From NCBI RefSeq assembly GCF_023736115.1, contig NZ_JAKQZC010000005.1, forward strand, positions 1 to 64,000: 64,000 nucleotides of DNA. The letters run 5' to 3'. The stretch comes from Salinicola avicenniae (GTDB lineage: Bacteria; Pseudomonadota; Gammaproteobacteria; Pseudomonadales; Halomonadaceae). Positions 42,986 to 52,108 of the stretch are shown here, piece after piece. Below the pieces are notes generated by a model. The model was not told the origin of the DNA. It saw only the letters and a list, made by a program, of their open reading frames with translations, and made no database searches. Positions within the stretch are counted from its first letter, which is position 1, and every line of letters starts with the position of its first letter. The translations under genes were made by a program, and so were the position numbers.

Positions 42986-43800
42986 AGATAGAAACGTTCC
43001 TTGTAAGCGGCATCGTCGTGTCGGCCGTCCTGCATCCAGGCAGGTTGTTCGAGCGAGCGAGCGACGATCGCGATCTCGCCTTCGCGGCCACACAGGAAAT
43101 CCCAGAAGCGGGGCGCGGGTCGGCGATAGTGCAGCGTGACATCCAGAATCCCGTCCAGCCTGGGTCCGAGCAGGCCAATGACCTGGGCGATGCCGCCAGC
43201 CTTGGGGCGCAGCAGGTGGTGGTAAGGGCTTTGCTGTTGCTGCTGCTTGGCCGGCGTGAAGCGCGTCCCCTCGACGAAGTTGTAGATGCACATCGGCATC
43301 TCGCGAGCGTGATCGCACATGCGCTGAGTGGCTTGGCGGTCGCGCTCTGCCAGTTTCGGATTGCGCGCGAGTCGTTCGCGACTGTAACGACGCATGAAGG
43401 GGAATTCGAGTGCCCACCAAGCCAGGCCGACGATCGGCACGAGGATCAGCTCGCGCTTGAGAAAGAACTTGGGCATGGGCAGGCGGCCGGTGAAGACGTA
43501 CAGCATGACCAGAATATCGGTCCAGCTGCGATGGTTGGCGATGACCAACCACCATTGGCGAGTGGTGAGCGTTGAGGGAATCGAGGCATGAATCTGTGGA
43601 TGAATCCAATAGCGGATCCAGACATTGTTGGTACGTATCCAGGCCAGGGCCACGCGGTGCAGTCCGCCAAGAACCCACAGGCGCCAGCGACGGGTCGGTG
43701 TCAGTAGCTTGACCAGGGTCAGCACGGTCAGCGGGACGCCCCAGAACAGGGTGTTGGTCACCAGCAGCAGAATGCTGACTGCCCCCTTGAGGCTCGACAT
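42925..43800 (-). CDS. PlsC-like acyltransferase (YihG family)
   Basis: 291 residues. Transfers an acyl chain to lysophosphatidic acid or a related lysolipid at the inner membrane. HX4D motif in NHRSWTDI, EGTRFT as the glycerol-phosphate site, and the C-terminal LWLNSLWQEKD as in E. coli YihG. One or two N-terminal membrane helices (residues 8-40). ATG 43800 is chosen: GGAG lies six bases ahead, unlike the ATG at 43815. First gene of a minus-strand run of five closely packed genes down to 39640. Confidence 0.88.
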   Translation of the reverse strand: MSSLKGAVSILLLVTNTLFWGVPLTVLTLVKLLTPTRRWRLWVLGGLHRVALAWIRTNNVWIRYWIHPQIHASIPSTLTTRQWWLVIANHRSWTDILVMLYVFTGRLPMPKFFLKRELILVPIVGLAWWALEFPFMRRYSRERLARNPKLAERDRQATQRMCDHAREMPMCIYNFVEGTRFTPAKQQQQQSPYHHLLRPKAGGIAQVIGLLGPRLDGILDVTLHYRRPAPRFWDFLCGREGEIAIVARSLEQPAWMQDGRHDDAAYKERFYLWLNSLWQEKDHALSSYSWD

Positions 43801-44161
43801 GCCATTCTCCATCAAAGACTTGAAGCAATGTTACTGGAATGTCGCGGAGCTGCACAGCGCGTCATCGGGGCTGGCTTTTGTCAATGGCAAAGCGGGGGCG
43901 TTGCCCGCATCATGCCATGCTGTTGATATGAGTTTCCTGGTTGTCGAAAAACTGACCAATTTGAGAGGGGTCGCCTCAGGATCGCCCGTCGTTACGGTCA
44001 GCCACTGGAAATACACAGCGTTATCCACAGAAGATGTGAATAATTCGTTGCGCTTTGGAGTCATCCGAGAGACTGGATGAATAGGCTCGGAAGGGCCGCG
44101 GGAACTTGTTAGACTGCCGGCCCTTTTTCGGTGGGGACCTGGGCGCTCGATCGTCGGCGAT
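43801..44161. other. 361-base divergent region with DnaA boxes
   Basis: Between the acyltransferase operon and the MFS gene. It holds an inverted pair of consensus DnaA boxes (44021-44043) and an imperfect third box. No gene supported. Confidence 0.55.
44009..44043. promoter_or_regulatory. DnaA box cluster
   Basis: TTATCCACA at 44021-44029 and, on the other strand, TTATTCACA at 44035-44043 (read TGTGAATAA) both match TTATNCACA exactly and point at each other across five bases. AAATACACA at 44009-44017 matches 7 of 9. Such a cluster is not expected by chance in 35 bases of GC-rich DNA. Confidence 0.7.
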
Positions 44162-45535
44162 GTGTCTGCGCTCACCCGTCGTGATCCTCAGTGCTCGGAG
44201 ACCCCTTTGCGTTCTTTGCCCGCGACTCTTCCCATTCTCTTCCTCTGCGAGATCAGCTTCCTGCTGGGACATGGTCTGATCATGACGCTGCTTGGGGTGC
44301 GCATGTCGCTGGAGGCCTTTCCATCGCAAATGGCAGGCCTGCTGATGTCATGCTTTTCGCTTGGCTTTGTTGCCGGCAGCTATTGGTTGGAGAAGCGTAT
44401 TCGCAGCGTCGGGCATATCCGTGTCTTCGCGGCCTGTGCTGCGCTGCTGGCCGTAACCGCGATCCTTCATGGCCTGTGGGTCAATCCTTGGGCATGGCTG
44501 GTCTGGCGGCTCTTCGGGGGCGCCGCAACCGCGGGCCTGCTGATGGTCATGGAGTCCTGGGTCTCCGGGGAGTCGACCAACGAGAACCGCGGTCGGATCC
44601 TGGGCTGGTACCTGGTGATTTCGACACTCTCTTTGGCCGGCGGCCAATGGATGCTCAACATGGCGGACCCTGGCACCTTCGTGCTGTTCTCCGTTGCCGG
44701 GATCCTGTTTGCGCTATCGCTCGTGCCGCTATCGATTCATCGTATCCATGGCCCGCTGCGCTCGAGCCATGATGTTTCCGCCAAGATTTCGTTGCGAGCG
44801 CTCTTTGCCCGGGCGCCCGTTGGCTTGGTCGGGGCCTTCGTCGCCGGGATGATGGTCCAGGCCTTCTTCGCCATGACGCCCTACTACGGTCAGGAGATCG
44901 GGCTCAGCACGGCCGAGACCGCCCAGTTCATGTCGATTACCACCCTGGTGGCGCTGATTGCGCAGTGGACGCTCGGACGTGTCTCGGACCGTTTCGATCG
45001 ACGCAAGGTGATCCTCTGCATGGCAGTGGTCATGACGATCTCCGGCGTCCTGATCACCGTGGCGGCGCGTTCCAGCTACTGGCTGCTGGTGTTCGTCGCC
45101 AGTTTTCACACGGCGATGTTGCATACGCTCTACTCGCTCAGCCTGGCACACACGCACGATTGGCTGGCGCCGGAGGAGACCATACAGGCCAACGCCAAGC
45201 TGCTGATGTGCTACGGCGTGGGTTCCGTGGTCGGGCCTTTCAGCGCGTCGCTCATGATGGAAACGCTGGGGCCGGACGGGCTCTGGCTGTTCCTTGGCGG
45301 CGCGGCCATGACGTTGGCGCTTTTTATCGTCTATCGATTATGGCGGCGAGAGCCGGTCAAGTCGCTTGAGGAGCAGGAGCCCTATACGCCGATGGTGCCG
45401 CTGGTCGAGTCGACGCACTATCTCAACGAGCTGGATCCGCGTCAGGGTCCGGTGCAGCTGGAGCTGGCGCTAGAGCGAGCCTGGGACGAAAAGGCGGCAG
45501 AAGCGACGGCTGACAACGCGGGGGCAATGGCTTGA
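44162..45535 (+). CDS. Major facilitator superfamily transporter (YcaD-like)
   Basis: 457 residues with twelve predicted helices and a long charged cytoplasmic tail after residue 405. The loop GRVSDRFDRRKVIL between helices 8 and 9 is the MFS signature; MESWVSGESTNENRGRILGWY in the first half is typical of the YcaD-like group of unknown substrate. The start is a GTG at 44162 with no strong ribosome site; a slightly downstream start near helix 1 is possible. Confidence 0.85.
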   Translation: MSALTRRDPQCSETPLRSLPATLPILFLCEISFLLGHGLIMTLLGVRMSLEAFPSQMAGLLMSCFSLGFVAGSYWLEKRIRSVGHIRVFAACAALLAVTAILHGLWVNPWAWLVWRLFGGAATAGLLMVMESWVSGESTNENRGRILGWYLVISTLSLAGGQWMLNMADPGTFVLFSVAGILFALSLVPLSIHRIHGPLRSSHDVSAKISLRALFARAPVGLVGAFVAGMMVQAFFAMTPYYGQEIGLSTAETAQFMSITTLVALIAQWTLGRVSDRFDRRKVILCMAVVMTISGVLITVAARSSYWLLVFVASFHTAMLHTLYSLSLAHTHDWLAPEETIQANAKLLMCYGVGSVVGPFSASLMMETLGPDGLWLFLGGAAMTLALFIVYRLWRREPVKSLEEQEPYTPMVPLVESTHYLNELDPRQGPVQLELALERAWDEKAAEATADNAGAMA

Positions 45536-45613
45536 GGCAGGTGACAACGGAGCTGGGGCAGGAAGCCAGCCCCTATGTCGGGAGCCCATTGTTTGGCATT
45601 CATCAACGACAAG

Positions 45614-45640
45614 ACCCGCCAAGAAGGCGGGTGTTGTGTC
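45614..45640 (+). terminator. Terminator after the MFS gene
   Basis: ACCCGCC pairs with GGCGGGT around a five-base loop, followed by the moderately T-rich GTTGTGTC. Weak to moderate; could also serve the convergent grxA. Confidence 0.5.
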
Positions 45641-45678
45641 TCTAGGGCACGCGTCACTCAGGAGAGGGGGCGTTTGAC

Positions 45679-45948
45679 TCAGGCATTCTCCGGCATCAGG
45701 GCCTGATCGCGGACATACTGGTCGAACTCGGTGAAGCCGCCGATGTGAGTCTGGTCGACAAAGATCTGCGGCACGGTCTCCACCGGTTTGCCGATCGTCT
45801 TCTCCATGTCGGCTTTGGTGATGCCCTCTTCGTGAATATCGATGTAACGAAAATCGAAATCGTCGCGCGCTTCCTTGAGTTTTTCGGAAAGCTCTTTGGC
45901 ACGAACGCAGAATGGGCAGCCGGGACGGCCGAAAATGACGGTCAGCAT
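45679..45948 (-). CDS. grxA: Glutaredoxin 1-type protein
   Basis: 89 residues. Reduces disulfides using glutathione. Active site CPFC at residues 11-14; MLTVIFGRPGCPFCVRAKEL and GKPVETVPQIFVDQTHIGGFTEF are close to E. coli GrxA, including the cis-Pro TVP. Single gene, convergent with the MFS gene. Confidence 0.93.
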   Translation of the reverse strand: MLTVIFGRPGCPFCVRAKELSEKLKEARDDFDFRYIDIHEEGITKADMEKTIGKPVETVPQIFVDQTHIGGFTEFDQYVRDQALMPENA

Positions 45949-46111
45949 CGATGAATCTCCTGTCGGCTTCAGGCGGGGGGCCTGCCCCTGTCTGAAGGAA
46001 ATTGTCGGTTCGAGAAGAATATGAGGGTTATTCTTTCGTATTAAACCCGGGCCAGCCAATAGAGTCTTGCTAAACCCGCCATTACGACGGGCTATGGTGA
46101 TGTCTGGCCGA

Positions 46112-46936
46112 TCAGTCCGTCTCGACGCGTTTGCCGGCATCCGCGTCGCGCAGCAGATTGCCCAGGGTTGCGTGGATGCCGACGGCGCTGACCAGCAGGT
46201 TCTCGCCGTAGAGGTCCGCGGGCAGGTTGTCCGGGCAGGGATAGAGATGGCCCGTTCGGGCGCCTGCCTCGCGAGCAATCAGCAACCCTGCGGCAAAGTC
46301 CCATGGCGAGACGCTTTCGTAGTAGGCATCGAGCTGGCCGCAGGCAACATGGCAAAGATCCAGTGCCGCCGAGCCATTGCGACGGATATCGCGACAGGCA
46401 TGCACCACATGGTTGAGTCGCCGGATCAGCGGCGCCCGTTTGTCTCGGGCATAGGGAAACCCTGTCGCGACGAGGCTGCGCTCAAGCTTTTCCGCCGGAC
46501 TGGTGCTGATCGATTGCTGATTGAGCCAAGCACCTTCGCCTCGCAGGGCCGTGAAGGTTTCGCCCAGAAACGGAGCGTGGACCACGCCGGCCTGAAGCTC
46601 GCCATCATGTGCCCAGGCGATCGAGACCGCGACATGGGCGTGGCCGTAGGCGAAGTTGACCGTGCCGTCGATCGGATCGACGATCCATAGCGCGCCGGGG
46701 CGCTCCAGTTGACTGCGGTCCGGTGTCAGCTCTTCGGTCAGCCGGGCTTCGCCCGGCGCCAGGGCTTCGAGCTCGTCGGCGATCATCTGGTCGACGGCGA
46801 CGTCGACTTCCGTGACCAGTTCGTCGCCACCCTTGTATTGGTGAGAGAAATTCTGCTGCTGACGAGCCTCGACGATCATATCGCCTGCGCGGCGAGCGAT
46901 GCGAACCATGTGCTGGAGGCGTTCGGCCAATTCCAT
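46112..46936 (-). CDS. Inositol monophosphatase family protein (SuhB-like)
   Basis: 274 residues. Mg-dependent phosphatase: VTEVDVAVDQ, LTEEL (Glu68/69), WIVDPIDGTVNF (Asp87, Asp90) and SPWDFAAGLLIAREAG. The substrate could be inositol phosphate or another sugar phosphate; E. coli SuhB also has a role in rRNA transcription. The ATG at 46936 is the family start. A paralogue fold of cysQ at 18612 but clearly a different subgroup. Confidence 0.85.
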   Translation of the reverse strand: MELAERLQHMVRIARRAGDMIVEARQQQNFSHQYKGGDELVTEVDVAVDQMIADELEALAPGEARLTEELTPDRSQLERPGALWIVDPIDGTVNFAYGHAHVAVSIAWAHDGELQAGVVHAPFLGETFTALRGEGAWLNQQSISTSPAEKLERSLVATGFPYARDKRAPLIRRLNHVVHACRDIRRNGSAALDLCHVACGQLDAYYESVSPWDFAAGLLIAREAGARTGHLYPCPDNLPADLYGENLLVSAVGIHATLGNLLRDADAGKRVETD

Positions 46937-47226
46937 AAGCGTTTCCGAGCGAGAGAATGGGGGCGAGTCGAGTGCGACCTTCGCCGTAAGCAGGATACCC
47001 AACTGCGCCTCGATCGGAAAACTTGCCGAGTGGCGGGGTGCAAGAAGCCCCGGCTTGGGGAGTCGCGGCGAGGGGCAGATCATGGCACGATCTCTGATTG
47101 ATCATCAGACGCCGCCGCTGTCACCGATTGCCGCGCGTACCGGGAGTCTCAAGGCGCAGAGAGCTCGAAGGCACGCGGCTGGGCGATATGACATGCCCAC
47201 TCGTCGCGATGGGGCGGCGGGCTGAT

Positions 47227-47763
47227 TCAGCGCCGTACCGGCCGCTTCTGCAGTTTGCGCTGCAGGGTGCGTCGATGCATCCCCAAGGCTCGCGCGGTGG
47301 CGGAGATATTGCCGTCGTGCTCTTGCAGTACCTTTTGGATATGTTCCCAGGTCACCCGGTTGACGGACGGCGGGTTATCGGCGATCTCGACGTCCGCGTC
47401 TCCGCTCTCACGCTCCAGCGCTGCCAGAATCTCGTCGGCATCGGCCGGCTTGCAAAGATAGTTCACCGCCCCCAGCTTGATCGCCTCGACCGCCGTGGCG
47501 ATGCTCGAATAGCCGGTGAGCACAACGACATGGCAGTCCGGCGCGATATCCAGCAACGCCGGTAGGATCTTGAGGCCGGAGTCCGATTCGAGCTTGAGAT
47601 CGAGTGTCGCCAGAACCGGGGGCATCTCCCGCGCGGCATTCAGCGCCTCCTCCTGCGTGTGCGCGACGACGACGTCATAACCGCGGCGGCGCATGGCGCG
47701 TTCCATGACAAAGCAGAACTGTTCGTCGTCGTCGACGATCAGCAGGCGCTCTTGTTCACTCAT
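47227..47763 (-). CDS. regA: RegA/PrrA/ActR-type response regulator
   Basis: 178 residues. Receiver domain 1-120 with phosphoacceptor Asp55 (LATLDLKL), acidic pair DDD at 11-13 and Lys in CKPAD; then a short linker and a Fis-type helix-turn-helix (NISATARALGMHRRTLQRKLQKRPV) that is nearly invariant in RegA homologues. Works with the sensor encoded 37 bases upstream as a global redox regulator of respiration and carbon/nitrogen use in other proteobacteria. Confidence 0.9.
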   Translation of the reverse strand: MSEQERLLIVDDDEQFCFVMERAMRRRGYDVVVAHTQEEALNAAREMPPVLATLDLKLESDSGLKILPALLDIAPDCHVVVLTGYSSIATAVEAIKLGAVNYLCKPADADEILAALERESGDADVEIADNPPSVNRVTWEHIQKVLQEHDGNISATARALGMHRRTLQRKLQKRPVRR

Positions 47764-47800
47764 CAGCGAATCCTCTTTCGACAGGTGGATGGCAGTGGCA

Positions 47801-49072
47801 TTACAGGCTTTCACCGGCCTGGACGCGAGGTAGCTTGACCTCGGTCAGCGTGCCGCCTTCCTCATGGTTGTAAAGGCTCACGCCACCGCCGAAGCGGTTG
47901 ATCGTGGCGTGAGTCAGGAACAGGCCAATGCCCATTCCCTTGCTCTTGGTGGAGACGAAGGTCTCGCCTAGCTGGTCGGCGATCGACAGGGGGACGCCCG
48001 GGCCGTGATCGCGAATATCGATCACGATCTCCTCGGCGTCCCATTCGAGGCTGGTGACGACCGAGTTCGGGCTGGCATCGGCCGCATTGTTGAGCAGGTT
48101 GATCATGGCCTGCTCGAGTGTCGCGTCGACGGCGATCCAAGGCTGCCCGCGGCGCGGCGGGATGTCGAGCTGGTGATTGACGTCCGGGCGCAGGACCAGC
48201 CAGCGCTGAATCAGATTTTCCAGCCAGGGAATCGCGCGCAGCGTCTGGGGCTTTTCGAGTCGGCGCCGGTCCGCGTTGGCCACCAGGTTTTGCAGGCGCT
48301 TCTTGCAGGTGTCAACCTGCTGGCGAAGCATGTCGATATCTTCCTGCATTGCCGGCTGATCGGCGGTTTCGTGGCGCATCTCGTTGAGCAGTACGGCCAT
48401 CGTCGACAGCGGCGTGCCCAGTTCATGCGCCGTGCCGGCTGCCTGCGTTGCCACGGCCAGTATCTGTTCGTTGCGAAGTGCTGCCTCGCGCGTGCGGGAA
48501 AGCGTCATGTCCCGGCGGCGGAGGGTCTGCGCCATCTTGGAGATGAAGAACGTGATCAGACTGCCGGAGAGGATGAAGTTCAGCCACATGCCGAGCGTAT
48601 GCAGCGGCACGCCGGCGAACGCCATGCCGCTCGTCAATTGGGGCACCGGCTCGTAGAAGAGCATCATGAAGGTGTAGCTGACCGCCGCGGCGAGCGCGAT
48701 GATCCAGGCGTAGGACCACGGCAGGGTGGCGGCCGCAATCGCCAGCGGCACCAGCAGGTAGGTAATGAAGGGGTTGGTCGAGCCACCGGTGTAGTAGAAC
48801 AGCAGGCTAAGGCCGGCGATGTCGATGAGCCAATGCAGCAGATATTCCGTGTCGGTCACGGCCCGAGGGCGTCCGAGTCGCCACCAGGTGGCGACGTTGA
48901 AAAGCCCCATCGCCACTATGATGGCGATGATCGGTAGTACGTGGAGCTGAAACTCCAACACCTCGATGCCGAAGATGATGGCAGCGAGGAAGCCGGTCCA
49001 GGTAATGCCGCGCACGATCGTCAAGCGAACCAGATTGCGATTCGGCGTCGAGAGAGGGAGCGGCTGCAACAT
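47801..49072 (-). CDS. regB: RegB/PrrB/ActS-type redox sensor histidine kinase
   Basis: 423 residues. Six membrane helices in 1-180 with the quinone-binding heptapeptide GGSTNPF at 96-102. H-box AAGTAHELGTPLSTM with phospho-His216, and Cys256 in QQVDTCKKRLQNL at the place of the redox-active cysteine of RegB; ATP-binding N box NLLNNAADAS and G box GMGIGLFLTHA. The ATG at 49072 fits the family start; ATG 49156 in frame would add 28 residues and lacks a ribosome site. Co-transcribed with regA. Confidence 0.9.
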   Translation of the reverse strand: MLQPLPLSTPNRNLVRLTIVRGITWTGFLAAIIFGIEVLEFQLHVLPIIAIIVAMGLFNVATWWRLGRPRAVTDTEYLLHWLIDIAGLSLLFYYTGGSTNPFITYLLVPLAIAAATLPWSYAWIIALAAAVSYTFMMLFYEPVPQLTSGMAFAGVPLHTLGMWLNFILSGSLITFFISKMAQTLRRRDMTLSRTREAALRNEQILAVATQAAGTAHELGTPLSTMAVLLNEMRHETADQPAMQEDIDMLRQQVDTCKKRLQNLVANADRRRLEKPQTLRAIPWLENLIQRWLVLRPDVNHQLDIPPRRGQPWIAVDATLEQAMINLLNNAADASPNSVVTSLEWDAEEIVIDIRDHGPGVPLSIADQLGETFVSTKSKGMGIGLFLTHATINRFGGGVSLYNHEEGGTLTEVKLPRVQAGESL

Positions 49073-49362
49073 GGTTTCTAGGGTCTCTCCGGGGCAGATA
49101 AGGCGATGTCGGTATCGACTTTCGACCGTGTCGCCGGTGCCGATCGTCTCGCTCATGTTAGCGCACGCCGAGCGCGCGCGTGAGGCCGCGGGGCGTCCGG
49201 GGACGCCTGAAGGCAGCGCCCGATTGTCGCAGGCGCGCTGCCGGAGAGCTAGATGTGGGGGCCTGAAGACGAGGAAGGGAGCCGCTGCCGCCGACGCTCG
49301 ACAGTGGCCTGTCAGGGGTCAAGTCGGTCCCGACCTCGACGCCTGAGTGCGTTCGGTGGCTG

Positions 49363-49572
49363 TCAGGCCCGGCTGCAGTGTACGTCGTAGACGATATTGC
49401 CATTCGCCAGACACAGGCGCTGGACCGCGTCGTCGGGATTGTTGTCCACGGCCACGCCGTCAATGGTCGACTGCATGCCGAAGGCAGCTGCGTGGTCGGC
49501 CTGGTTGAGGCGAACGCTGTCGCCCTGGCGAAGCGGTGTGTCGTCGTGGTCATATCCGAGAATCCGGTTCAT
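49363..49572 (-). CDS. Small protein of unknown function
   Basis: 69 residues, acidic, soluble, with a beta-rich appearance (DSVRLNQAD, CLANGNIVYDVHC). CAGGAAACC lies upstream of ATG 49572. No membrane segment and no motif I know. Codon pattern looks coding (GC-rich third positions). It stands alone between regB and prfC. Confidence 0.5.
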   Translation of the reverse strand: MNRILGYDHDDTPLRQGDSVRLNQADHAAAFGMQSTIDGVAVDNNPDDAVQRLCLANGNIVYDVHCSRA

Positions 49573-49867
49573 GAGCCTGGTTTCCTGTATCGATGAGTTG
49601 ACGCCTGATGTCTGACGCCGGCCCGCGCAGATAGATAGGACGGGGAAGGCTTGAAAGGTTGCCAGAGATCGTTGCCGTTGATTCAGCGGGTTGCCGTCTC
49701 GGATGCCGGCTGTTCATGGCTTTGGAGCAAGCGGTGTGGCGGCAAGGTACGGTGCGCTACAACTCCACGGGAGCAACGCGTACAATCCCGGCATCTCCGA
49801 TTCCACGCGCCCCGCGCTCAGGCGTTTGATCCTCGACGCGCGCTCGCGCTCAGCCAGTGAAGCCTTC

Positions 49868-51457
49868 ATGTCAGATACCCAGATCGCCCAGGAAGCGGCG
49901 CTGCGCCGCACCTTCGCTATCATCAGCCACCCCGATGCGGGCAAGACCACGATCACCGAGAAGATGCTGCTGTTCGGGAATGCGATTCAGCTGGCGGGCT
50001 CGGTGAAGAGCAAGCGCGACGAACGGCATGCCACATCTGACTGGATGAAGATGGAGCAGGAGCGCGGTATCTCCGTCACCACGTCGGTCATGCAGTTCCC
50101 CTACAACGGCCGCGTGGTCAACCTGCTGGATACGCCGGGCCACGAGGACTTCTCGGAAGATACCTACCGCACGCTGACCGCGGTCGACTCCGCGTTGATG
50201 GTGATCGACGGCGCCAAGGGCGTCGAGGACCGTACCGTCAAGCTGATGGAGGTCTGTCGCCTGCGCACGACGCCGATCCTGACGTTCATCAACAAGATGG
50301 ATCGCGAGACCCGCGATCCCATCGAAGTCATGGACGAGATCGAGACCGTCCTCAATATCCAATGTGCGCCGATGACCTGGCCGATTGGCATGGGGCGGGC
50401 ATTCAAGGGGGTCTACCACCTCTACGACGACGTGATTCATCTTTATACGCAGGGGCAGGGCAACCGGGTCCCCGAAGACAAGCGTATCGAGGGGCTGGAT
50501 AGCGCCGAGGTAGACGAGGTGCTGGGCGAGAGTGCGGCGGAAGAGTTGCGTATGGAGGTCGAGCTGGTACGCGGCGCTTCCCACGAGTTCGATCTCGAAG
50601 CCTATCGGCGCGGCGAGCTGACGCCGGTCTATTTCGGTACGGCGATGGGCAATTTCGGCGTCCGTGAGATGCTCAACGGGTTCGTCGAGTTTGCGCCGGC
50701 GCCGCAGCCGCGGGAAACCGATCTGCGCGAAGTGGTGGCCGACGACGGCCGCTTCACCGGCTTCGTGTTCAAGATCCAGGCCAATATGGATCCCAAGCAC
50801 CGGGATAGGGTGGCCTTCCTGCGTATCTGCTCGGGCAAGTACGAGCGCAACATGAAGATGCGCCACGTGCGGATCGGCAAGGATGTCAAAATCGCCGATG
50901 CTTTGACCTTCATGGCCTCCGACCGTGCGCACGTCGAGGAGGCCTGGCCGGGCGACATCATCGGGCTGCATAACCACGGCACGATCCAGATCGGAGATAC
51001 CTTCTCCGCCGGCGAGACCATGCGCTTCCTTGGCATCCCGCACTTTGCGCCGGAGCTGTTTCGTCGCGTTCGGCTGCGTGACCCGCTGAAGATGAAGGCG
51101 CTGCAGAAAGGCCTGCAGCAATTGTCGGAAGAGGGCGCGACCCAGGTGTTCATGCCATTTGACAACAATGACCTGATCGTCGGTGCGGTGGGCACGCTGC
51201 AGTTCGATGTCGTCGCGCATCGTCTCAAGGAAGAGTACAAGGTCGACTGCATCTACGAGCCGGTCAATGTCAATACGGCCCGCTGGATCTACTGCGATGA
51301 TGCCCGCCAGCTCGATGAGTTCCGGCGCAAGGCGAGCACTAACCTGGCCTGGGATGGCGGTGACTGCCTGACTTATTTGGCGCCGACGCGGGTCAATCTG
51401 CAGATGACCCAGGAGCGCTGGCCCGATATCAAGTTCCGCGCCACGCGCGAGCACTGA
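49868..51457 (+). CDS. prfC: Peptide chain release factor 3
   Basis: 529 residues. GTPase that recycles RF1/RF2 from the ribosome. G1 SHPDAGKTT, the effector region [24 protein letters not shown]3 [14 protein letters not shown] and G4 NKMDR are all present, followed by the EF-Tu-like domain II and the RF3-type C-terminal domain. ATG 49868 begins [18 protein letters not shown]. The open frame continues upstream but without support. Confidence 0.96.
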   Translation: MSDTQIAQEAALRRTFAIISHPDAGKTTITEKMLLFGNAIQLAGSVKSKRDERHATSDWMKMEQERGISVTTSVMQFPYNGRVVNLLDTPGHEDFSEDTYRTLTAVDSALMVIDGAKGVEDRTVKLMEVCRLRTTPILTFINKMDRETRDPIEVMDEIETVLNIQCAPMTWPIGMGRAFKGVYHLYDDVIHLYTQGQGNRVPEDKRIEGLDSAEVDEVLGESAAEELRMEVELVRGASHEFDLEAYRRGELTPVYFGTAMGNFGVREMLNGFVEFAPAPQPRETDLREVVADDGRFTGFVFKIQANMDPKHRDRVAFLRICSGKYERNMKMRHVRIGKDVKIADALTFMASDRAHVEEAWPGDIIGLHNHGTIQIGDTFSAGETMRFLGIPHFAPELFRRVRLRDPLKMKALQKGLQQLSEEGATQVFMPFDNNDLIVGAVGTLQFDVVAHRLKEEYKVDCIYEPVNVNTARWIYCDDARQLDEFRRKASTNLAWDGGDCLTYLAPTRVNLQMTQERWPDIKFRATREH

Positions 51458-51619
51458 GAACCGCAGCCGCGCGCGGGCGTTCGACTTGCCGCCCGAGGGA
51501 GGCTAGCTCATGCTGATGTCGCCGATGACGGTTTGGCGTTATCGGCGTAGCAGAGGCGAGCGCCCGACACCGGTCGGTCGTTCACGGCGTCGGATATCCA
51601 TCACGAGGAGAGAGCACCG

Positions 51620-52105
51620 ATGGCTTCCCAATTCCTGAAGGAGTTTCGCGAGTTCGCCGTCAAAGGCAATGTCGTCGACATGGCGGTCGGTATCATCATC
51701 GGCGGCGCATTCACGCTGATTGTGCAGAGTCTGGTGAAGAACGTGATGAACCCGCTGCTTGGGCTGCTGATCGGTGGGGTGGATTTCGCGAACTTCTTCG
51801 TCGTGCTCAAGGAGGGCGACGTTGCCGGCCCTTATCCTTCGCTGGCGGCGGCGCAGTCGGCAGGCGCGGTGACGCTGGACTACGGTCTTTTCCTCAATGC
51901 GGTGATCAGCTTTGTCATTGTCGCCTTTGCCGTCTTCCTGCTGGTACGCAGTATCAATCGCATGAAGCGCGAGGAGGCGGTGGCGCCCAAGGCCCCCACC
52001 GACAAGGCGTGCCCTCATTGCTTCATGACCATCCCGCTCCAGGCCACCAAATGTGGCCACTGCACGGCGGATCTTCCGGTGACGGACGCCTCGACGCCTG
52101 CCTAG
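51620..52105 (+). CDS. mscL: Large-conductance mechanosensitive channel with C-terminal CxxC pair
   Basis: 161 residues. Opens under hypo-osmotic shock to release solutes, useful for a halophile. Typical start [33 protein letters not shown]1 about 17-45, TM2 about 88-110. The usual protein ends near 136 with a helical bundle; here residues 131-148 hold CPHC and CGHC (Cys131, 134, 145, 148), a possible zinc ribbon, in place of the normal tail. AGGAGAG precedes the ATG. Confidence 0.95.
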   Translation: MASQFLKEFREFAVKGNVVDMAVGIIIGGAFTLIVQSLVKNVMNPLLGLLIGGVDFANFFVVLKEGDVAGPYPSLAAAQSAGAVTLDYGLFLNAVISFVIVAFAVFLLVRSINRMKREEAVAPKAPTDKACPHCFMTIPLQATKCGHCTADLPVTDASTPA

Positions 52106-52108
52106 ACC

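Noticed and set aside
49871-51454. A 527-codon open frame on the minus strand opposite prfC
   Set aside because: Antisense of a well-supported housekeeping gene, no ribosome site, composition typical of a shadow frame.
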